DNA of 64,000 nt from Siphonodentalium dalli (lineage: Eukaryota; Mollusca; Scaphopoda; Gadilida; Siphonodentaliidae): positions 27,962,987-28,026,986 of the forward strand of contig CP136063.1 in the NCBI GenBank assembly GCA_032622095.1. The letters are read 5' to 3'. A model generated the notes under the pieces. That model did not search any database and was not told where the DNA came from. It saw nothing but the letters and a program-made list of their open reading frames with translations. How positions within the stretch are numbered: the stretch's first letter is position 1; every line of letters starts with the position of its first letter. The position numbers and the translations under genes were made by a program. This document shows, piece by piece, positions 55,558 through 64,000 of this stretch.

Positions 55558-58500
55558 TTAGACATCGATATTTAACCTTGAGTTCTCATGGCGGGCAATG
55601 ATTATCTGTTCTGGAGACCATAATTAAAAAACGATATTTATCCTTGAGTTATTCATGGCGGGCAATGATGATCTGTTCTGTAGACCGTAATTAAACATCG
55701 AAATTTATCCTTGAGTTATTCATGGCGGGCAATGACTATCTGTTCTGTAGACCGTAATTAAACATCGATATTTAACCTGGAGTTATTCATGACGGGCAAT
55801 GAGTATCTGTTCTGGAGACCATAATTAAACATCGATATTTAACCTGGATTTATTCATGACGGGCAATGATTATCTGTTCTGGAGACGATAATTAAACATC
55901 GATATTTAACCTGGAGTTATTCATGTCGGGCAATGATTATCTGTTCTGGAGACGATAATTAAACATCGATATTTAACCTGGAGTTCTCATGTCGGGCAAT
56001 GATTATCTGTTCTGGAGACGATAATTAAACATCGATATTTAACCTGGAGTTCTCATGACGGGCAATGATTATCTGTTCTGGAGACCATAATTAAACATCG
56101 ATATTTAACCTGGAGTTCTCATGGCGGGCAATGACTATCTGTTCTGGAGACCATAACTGTACATCGATATTTAACCTGGAGTTATTCATGACGGGCAATG
56201 ACTATCTGTTCTGGAGACCATAACTAAAGATCAATATCTAACCTGGAGTTCTCATGACCCTCAATGATTATCTGTTATGGAGACCATAACTGAACATCGA
56301 TATTTAACCTGGAGTTATTCATGACGGGCAATGATTATCTGTTCTGGAGGCCATAATTAAACATCTATATTTAACCTGGAGTTCTCATGACGGGCAATGA
56401 TTATCTGTTCTGGAGACCATAACAAAAGATCGATATTTAACCTGGAGTTCACATGACCCTCAATGATTATCTGTTATGGAAACTATAACTGAACATCGAT
56501 ATTTAATCTGGAGTTCTCATGACGGGCAATGATTATCTGTTCTGGAGACCATAATTAAACATCGATATTTAACCTGGTGTTCTCATGACGGGCAATGATT
56601 ATCTCTTTTGGAGACCATAACTAAATATCGATATTTAACCTGGAGTTATTTATGCCGGGCAATGATTTTCTGCTCTGGAGACCATAATTAAACATCGATA
56701 TGTATCCTGGAGTTCTCATGACGGCTAATGTTATCTGTTCGGGAGATCATAATTAAACATCGATATTTGTACTGGAGTTCTCATGACGGGCAATGATTAT
56801 CTGTTCGGGAGACCATAATTAAACATCGATAATTAACCTGGAGTTCTCATGGCGGGCAATGATTATCTGTTCTGGAGACCATAATTAAACATCGATATTT
56901 AACCTGGTGTTCTCATGACGGGCAATGATTATCTCTTTTGGAGACCATAACTAAATATCGATATTTAACCTGGAGTTATTCATGCCGGGCAATGATTTTC
57001 TGCTCTGGAGACCATAATTAAACATCGATATGTATCCTGGAGTTCTCATGACGGCTAATGTTATCTGTTCGGGAGATCATAATTAAACATCGATATTTGT
57101 ACTGGAGTTCTCATGACGGGCAATTATTATCTGTTCGGGAGACCATAATTAATATCGATATTTAACCTGGAGTTCTCATGGCGGGCAATGGTTATCTGTT
57201 CCGGAGACCATAATTAAACATCGATATGTAACCTGGAGTTCTCATGACGGGCAATGACTATCTGTTCTGGAGACCATAATCAAACAGCGATATTTAACCT
57301 GGAGTTATTCATGACGGGCAATGATTATCTGTTCTGGAGACCATAATTAAACATCGATATGTATCCTGGAGTTCTGATGACAATGATTATCTGTTCTGGA
57401 GACCATAATTAAAGATTGATATTTAACCTGGAGTTATTCATGACGAGCAATGATTATCTGTTCTGGAGACCATAATCAAACAGCGATATTTAACCTGGAG
57501 TTATTCATGACGGGCACTGATTATCTGTTCTGGAGACTTTAATCAAACAGCGATATTTAATCTTGAGTTATTCATGACGGGCAATCAATATCTGTTCTGG
57601 AGACCATAATTAAACATCGATATTTATCCTTGAGTTATTCATGACGGGCAATGATTATCTGTTCTGGAGACCATAATTAAACATCGACATTTAACCTGGA
57701 GTTATTCATGGCGGGCAATGATTATCTGTTCTGGAGATCATAATTAAAAATCGATATTTAACCTGGAGTTCTCATGACGGGCAATGAGTATCTGTTCTGG
57801 AGACCATAATTAAACATCGATATTTAACCTGGAGTTCTCATGACGGGCAATGATTATCTGATCTGGAGACCATAATTAAACATCGATATTTAACCTGGAG
57901 TCCTCAGGACGGGCAATGATTATCTGTTCTGGAGACCATAATCAAACATCGATAATTAACCTGGAGTTCTCATGACGGGCAATGATTATCTGTTCTGGAG
58001 ACCATAATTAAACATCGATATTTAACCTGGGGTTCTCATGACGGGCAATGATTATCTGTTCTGGAGACCATAATTAAACATCGATATTTAACCTGGAGTC
58101 CTCAGGACGGGCAATGATTATCTGTTCTGGAGATCATAACTAAACATCGATATTTAACCTGGAGTTCTCATGACGGGCAATGATTATCTGTTCTGGAGAC
58201 CATAATTAAACATCGATATTTAACCTGGAGTTCTCATGACGGGCAATGATTATCTGTTCTGGAGACAATAATTAAACATCGATATTTAACCTGGTGTTCT
58301 CATGACGGGCAATGATTATCTGTTCTGGAGACCATAATCAAACATCGATAATTAACCTGGAGTTCTCATGACGGGCAATGATTATCTGTTCTGGAGACCA
58401 TAATTAAACATCGATATTTAACCTGGAGTTCTCATGAAGGGCAATGATTATCTGTTCTGGAGACCATAATTAAACATCGATATTTAACCTGGAGTTCTCA

Positions 58501-58940
58501 TGGCGGGCATTGATTAGCTGTTATGGAGACCATAATTAAACATGGATATTTAACCTGGAGTTCTCATGACGGGCAATGATTATCTGTTCTGGAGACCATA
58601 ACTAAACATCGATGTCAGACCTGGAGATATCATGGCGTGAAATGATTATCTGTTCTGGAGATCATAATTAAACATCGATATTTATCCTTGAGTTATTCAT
58701 GGCGGGCAATGATTATCTGTTCTGGAGACCGTCATTAAACATCGATATTTAACCTGGAGTTCTCATGACCGGCAATGACTATCTGTTCTGGAGACCATAA
58801 TTAAACATCGATATTAATCCTTGAGTTATTCATGACGGGCACTGATTATCTGTTCTGGAGACCATAATCAAACATCGATATATAACCTTGAGTTATTCAT
58901 GACGGGCACTGATTATCTGTTCTGGAGACCATAATCAAAC
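55558..58940 (+). repeat. Right-arm HOR, copy 5 and its tail
   Basis: Starts at the AATTAGAC monomer at 55558 and follows the order of copy 4, including GACCCTCAATG at 56257, the TCCTCAGG monomers and GAGACAATAATT near 58265. From about 58.5 kb it passes into GATGTCAGACC and GGCGTGAAATG monomers (58631) that lead into the 1198-bp duplication. The GGCGTGAAATG block recurs 930 bp later (59561). Confidence 0.8.
56515..57165 (+). repeat. 330-bp (5-monomer) tandem duplication
   Basis: GACGGCTAATGTTATC begins at 56720 and again at 57050, 330 bp apart, with the same flanking variants as the pair at 52421/52751. The duplication is therefore older than the copying of the surrounding HOR unit, or arose in one unit and spread to the other. 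Confidence 0.88.
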
Positions 58941-58944
58941 AGCG

Positions 58945-61345
58945 ATATTTAACCTTGAGTTATTCATGACGGGCAATGATTATCTGTTCTGGAGACCATA
59001 CTTAAACATCGATATGTATCCTTGAGTTATTCATGACGGGCACTGATTATCTGTTCTGGGGACCATAATTAAACATCGATATTTAACCTGGAGTTATTCA
59101 TGACGGGCAACGATTATCTGTTCTGGAGACCATAATCAAACATCGATAATTAACCTGGAGTTCTCATGACGGGCAATGATTATCTGTTCTGGAGACCATA
59201 ATTAAACATCGATATTTAACCTGTTGTTCTCATGACGGGCAATGATTATCTGTTCTGGAGACCATAATTAAACATCGATATTTAACCTGGAGTTCTCATG
59301 GCGGGCAATGATTATCTGTTATGGAGACCATAATCAAACATCGATATTTAACATGGAGTTCTCATGACGGGCAATGATTATCTGTTCTGGAGACCATAAC
59401 TAAACATCGATGTCAGACCTGGAGATCTCATGGCGTGCAATGATTATCTGTTCTGGAGATGATAATTAAACATCGATATTTAACCTGGAGTTCTCATGAC
59501 GGGCAATGATTATCTGTTCTGGAGACCATAACTAAACATCGATGTCAGACCTGGAGATATCATGGCGTGAAATGATTATCTGTTCTGAAGATCATAATTA
59601 AACATCGATATTTATCCTTGAGTTATTCATGGCGGGCAATGATTATCTGTTGTGGAGACCGTCATTAAACATCGATATTTAACCTGGAGTTCTCATGACC
59701 GGCAATGACTATCTGTTCTGGAGACCATAATTAAACATCGATATTAATCCTTGAGTTATTCATGACGGGCACTGATTATCTGTTCTGGAGACCATAATCA
59801 AACAGCGATATTTAACCTTGAGTTATTCATGACGGGCACTGATTATCTGTTCTGGAGACTATAATCAAACATCGATATTTAACCTTGAGTTATTCATGAC
59901 GGGCAATGATTATCTGTTCTGGAGACCATAATCAAACATCGATATATAACCTTGAGTCATTCATGACGGGCACTGATTATCTGTTTTGGAGACCATAATC
60001 AAACAGCGATATTTAACCTTGAGTTATTCATGACGGGCAATGATTATCTGTACTGGAGACCATAATTAAACATCGATATTTAACCTGGAGTTATTCATGA
60101 CGGGCAATGATTATCTGTACTGGAGACCATAATTAGACATCGATATTTAACCTTGAGTTATTCATGACGGGCAATGATTATCTGTTCTGGAGACCATACT
60201 TAAACATCGATATGTATCCTTGAGTTATTCATGACGGGCACTGATTATCTGTTCTGTAGACCGTGATTGCACATCGATATTTATCCTTGAGTTATTCATG
60301 GCGGGCAACGATTATCTGTTCTGGAGACCATAATCAAACATCGATAATTAACCTGGAGTTCTCATGACGGGCAATGATTATCTGTTCTGGAGACCATAAT
60401 TAAACATCGATATTTAACCTGTTGTTCTCATGACGGGCAATGATTATCTGTTCTGGAGACCATAATTAAACATCGATATTTAACCTGGAGTTCTCATGGC
60501 GGGCAATGATTATCTGTTATGGAGACCATAATCAAACATCGATATTTAACATGGAGTTCTCATGACGGGCAATGATTATCTGTTCTGGAGACCATAACTA
60601 AACATCGATGTCAGACCTGGAGATCTCATGGCGTGCAATGATTATCTGTTCTGGAGATGATAATTAAACATCGATATTTAACCTGGAGTTCTCATGACGG
60701 GCAATGATTATCTGTTCTGGAGACCATAACTAAACATCGATGTCAGACCTGGAGATATCATGGCGTGAAATGATTATCTGTTCTGAAGATCATAATTAAA
60801 CATCGATATTTATCCTTGAGTTATTCATGGCGGGCAATGATTATCTGTTCTGGAGACCGTCATTAAACATCGATATTTAACCTGGAGTTCTCATGACCGG
60901 CAATGACTATCTGTTCTGGAGACCATAATTAAACATCGATATTAATCCTTGAGTGATTCATGACGGGCACTGATTATCTGTTCTGGAGACCATAATCAAA
61001 CAGCGATATTTAACCTTGAGTTATTCATGACGGGCACTGATTATCTGTTCTGGAGACTATAATCAAACATCGATATTTAACCTTGAGTTATTCATGACGG
61101 GCAATGATTATCTGTTCTGGAGACCATAATCAAACATCGATATATAACCTTGAGTCATTCATGACGGGCACTGATTATCTGTTTTGGAGACCATTATCAA
61201 ACAGCGATATTTAACCTTGAGTTATTCATGACGGGCAATGATTATCTGTACTGGAGACCATAATTAAACATCGATATTTAACCTGGAGTTATTCATGACG
61301 GGCAATGATTATCTGTACTGGAGACCATAATTAGACATCGATATT
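58945..61345 (+). repeat. Tandem duplication, 1198-bp HOR (18 monomers), 2 copies
   Basis: Five markers share an exact offset of 1198 bp: ACTTAAACATCG (59001 and 60199), CTGTTGTTC (59221 and 60419), GATGATAATT (59458 and 60656), GAGTCATTCATG (59954 and 61152), and the AATTAGAC monomer (60133 and 61331). The copies meet at about 60143. Differences include GGGGACC near 59059 against GTAGACCGTGATTGC near 60257, and GAGTGATTC near 60952. Confidence 0.92.
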
Positions 61346-64000
61346 TAACCTTGAGTTCTCATGGCGGGCAATGATTATCTGTTCTGGAGACCATAATTAA
61401 ACATCGATATTTATCCTTGAGTTATTCATGGCGGGCAATGATTATCTGTTCTGTAGACCGTGATTGCACATCGATATTTATCCTTGAGTTATTCATGGCG
61501 GGCAATGACTATCTGTTCTGTAGACCGTAATTAAACATCGATATTTAACCTGGAGTTATTCATGACGGGCAATGAGTATCTGTTCTGGAGACCATAATTA
61601 AACATCGATGTTTAACCTGTATTTATTCATGACGGGCAATGATTATCTGTTCTGGAGACGATAATTAAACATCGATATTTAACCTGGAGTTATTCATGTC
61701 GGGCAATGATTATCTGTTCTGGAGACGATAATTAAACATCGATATTTAACCTGGAGTTCTCATGTCGGGCAATGATTATCTGTTCTGGAGACGATAATTA
61801 AACATCGATATTTAACCTGGAGTTCTCATGACGGGCAATGATTATCTGTTCTGGAGACCATAATTAAACATCGATATTTAACCTGGAGTTCTCATGGCGG
61901 GCAATGACTATCTGTTCTGGAGTACAAAATTAAAGATTGATATTTAACCTGGAGTTATTCATGACGGGCAATGATTATCTGTTCTGGAGACGATAATTAA
62001 ACATCGATATTTAACCTGGAGTTCTCATGACGGGCAATGATTATCTGTTCTGGAGACCATAACTGAACATCGATATTTAACCTGGAGTTCTCTTGACGGG
62101 CAATGATTATCTGTTCTGGAGACCATAATTAAACATCGATAATTAACCTTGAGTTATTCATGACGGGCAATGATTATCTGTTCTGGAGACCATAACTGTA
62201 CATCGATATTTAACCTTGAGTTATTCATGGCGGGCAATGATTATCTGTTCTTGAGACCATAATTAAAGATCGATATTTAACCTGGAGTTATTCATGACGG
62301 GCAATGATTATCTGTACTGGAGACCATAATTAAACATCGATATTTAGCATTGAGTTATTCATGGCGTGCAATTATTATCTGTTCTGGAGACCATAATTAC
62401 ACATCGATATTTAACCTGGTGTTCTCATGGCGGGCAATGCTTATCTGGTCTGGAGACCATAATTACACATCGATATTTAACCTGGTGTTCTCATGGCGGA
62501 CAATGATTATCTGTTCTGGAGACCATAATTAAACATCGATATTTAACCTGGAGTTCTCATGACGGGCAATGATTATCTGTTCTGGAGACCGTAACTAAAC
62601 ATCGATTTCAGACCTGGAGATCTCATGGCGTGCAATGATTATCTGTTCTGGAGATCATAATTAAACATCGATATTTAACCTGGAGTTCTCATGACGGGCA
62701 ATGATTATCTGTTCTGGAGACCATAACTAAACATCGATGTCAGACCTGCAGATCTCATGGCGTCCAATGATTATCTGTTCTGGAGATCATAATTAAACAT
62801 CGATATTTAACCTGGAGTTCTCAAGACGGGCAATGATTATCTGTTCTGGAAACCATAATTAAACATCGATATTTAACCTGGAGTTCTCATGACGGGCAAT
62901 GATTATCTGATCTGGAGACCATAATTAAACATCGATATTTAACCTGGAGTTCTCAAGACGGGCAATGATTATCTGTTCTGGAAACCATAATTAAACATCG
63001 ATATTTAACCTGGAGTTCTCATGACGGGCAATGATTATCTCTTCTGGAGACCATAATTAAACATCGATATTTAACCTGGAGTTCTCATGACGGGCAATGA
63101 TTATCTGTTCTGGAGACCATAATTAAACATCGATATTTAACCTGGAGTTCTCATGGCGGGCAATGATTATCTGATCTGGAGACCATAATTAAACATCGAT
63201 ATTTAACCTTGAGTTCTCATGGTGGGCAATGATTATCTGTTCTGGAGACCATAATTAAATATCGATATTTATCCTTGAGTTATTCATGGCGGGCAATGAT
63301 TATCTGTTCTGGAGACCGAAATTAAACATCGATATTTATCCTTGAGTTATTCATGGCGGGCAATGATTATCTGTTCTGGGGACCGTAATTAAACATCGAT
63401 ATTTAACCTGGAGTTCTGAAGACGGGCACTGATTATCTGTTCTGGAGACCATAATCAAACATCGATATTTAATCTTGAGTTATTCATGACGGGCACTGAT
63501 TATCTGTTCTGGAGACTATAATCAAACAGCGATATTTAACCTTGAGTTATTCATGACGGGCAATGATTATCTGTTCTGGAGACCATAATTAAACATCGAT
63601 ATTTATCCTTGAGTTATTCATGACGGGCACTGATTATCTGTTCTGGAGACCATAATCAAACAGCGATATTTAAGCTTGAGTTATTCATGACGGGCACTGA
63701 TTATCTGTTCTGGAGACCATATTCAAACAGCGATATTTAACCTTGAGTTATGCATGACGGGCAATGATTATCTGTTCTGGAGACCATAATTAAACATCGA
63801 TATTTAACCTGGAGTTCTCATGGGGGACAATGATTATTTGCTCTGGAGACCATAATTAAACATCGATATTTAACCTGGATTTATTCATGACGGGCAATGA
63901 CTATCTGTTCTTGAGACCAAAATTAAAGATCGATATTTAACCTGGAGTTATTCATGACGGGCAATGATTATCTGTTCTGGAGACCATAATTAAACATCGA
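61346..64000 (+). repeat. Right-arm HOR, partial copy to window edge
   Basis: After the AATTAGAC monomer at 61331 the order GTAGACCG, GAGTATCTG and three GAGACGATAA monomers repeats the start of the right-arm HOR. At about 61921 it jumps (GGAGTACAAAATTAAAG, an odd monomer) and skips the GACCCTCAATG section. It then follows 42.97-44.4 kb at an offset of 19365 bp (TTTCAGACC at 62604). It ends inside the array. Confidence 0.85.

Larger units (their letters stand above)
40638..64000 (+). repeat. 66/67-bp satellite array, right arm
   Basis: The same satellite resumes in the same orientation straight after the inserted element and runs off the right edge. Monomer variants typical of this arm include GACCCTCAATG (41341, 45535, 49105, 51958, 56257), GACGGCTAATGTTATC with an internal deletion, CTGTTCGGGAGA, GATGTCAGACCTGG and AATTACACATCG. 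These variants recur in a fixed order, so the arm is organised as higher-order repeats rather than as a random mix. No gene is seen. The short open frames of 60-63 residues here are periodic translations of the repeat and are not counted as genes. Confidence 0.98.

Overview
This window is almost entirely satellite DNA. A single AT-rich tandem repeat, monomer 66 or 67 bp and about 38% GC, fills positions 1-38463 and 40638-64000 (about 61.8 kb). Dividing length by period gives roughly 930 monomers, an estimate rather than a count. Every monomer I read lies in the same orientation. No protein-coding gene, rRNA, tRNA or CRISPR array is recognisable. A long, phase-locked satellite with nested higher-order repeats (HORs) and a DNA-transposon-like insertion points to a eukaryotic nuclear genome, probably a pericentromeric, centromeric or subtelomeric heterochromatin block. 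The sequence does not let me name the species; an animal is a guess. I do not recognise the satellite family.

Layout: (1) 1-~29.2 kb is a left domain built from HORs of about 2 kb (~30 monomers), with recent tandem duplications of 1132 bp (600-2865), 1987/1991 bp (7190-13030) and 2392 bp (13712-18495). A long-range copy links 1.74-9.85 kb to 20.74-27.91 kb. (2) ~29.2-32.9 kb is a different set of monomer variants, shared with the right-hand part of the window. (3) 32.9-38.4 kb is a regular HOR of exactly 1395 bp, about 3.9 copies. (4) 38464-40637 is a 2174-bp non-satellite insertion with imperfect terminal inverted repeats of ~147 bp, flanked by a 5-bp duplication ATAAT. Uninterrupted versions of the same target occur elsewhere in the array. 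(5) 40.6-~58.4 kb holds five related HOR units of unequal length (4184, 3580, 2853, 4299 bp and a longer one), with repeated 330-bp (five-monomer) duplications inside. (6) 58.9-61.3 kb is a 1198-bp tandem duplication, and 61.3-64.0 kb returns to the HOR vocabulary of region 5.

The regions are snapshots of one process: unequal exchange in register with the monomer, acting at the scale of one, two, four, five, 17-18, 21, 30, 36 and 43-63 monomers. The inserted element is the only unrelated DNA. It looks non-autonomous, since no transposase is visible. All satellite statements come from reading the sequence; HOR boundaries are accurate to about one monomer unless an exact figure is given.
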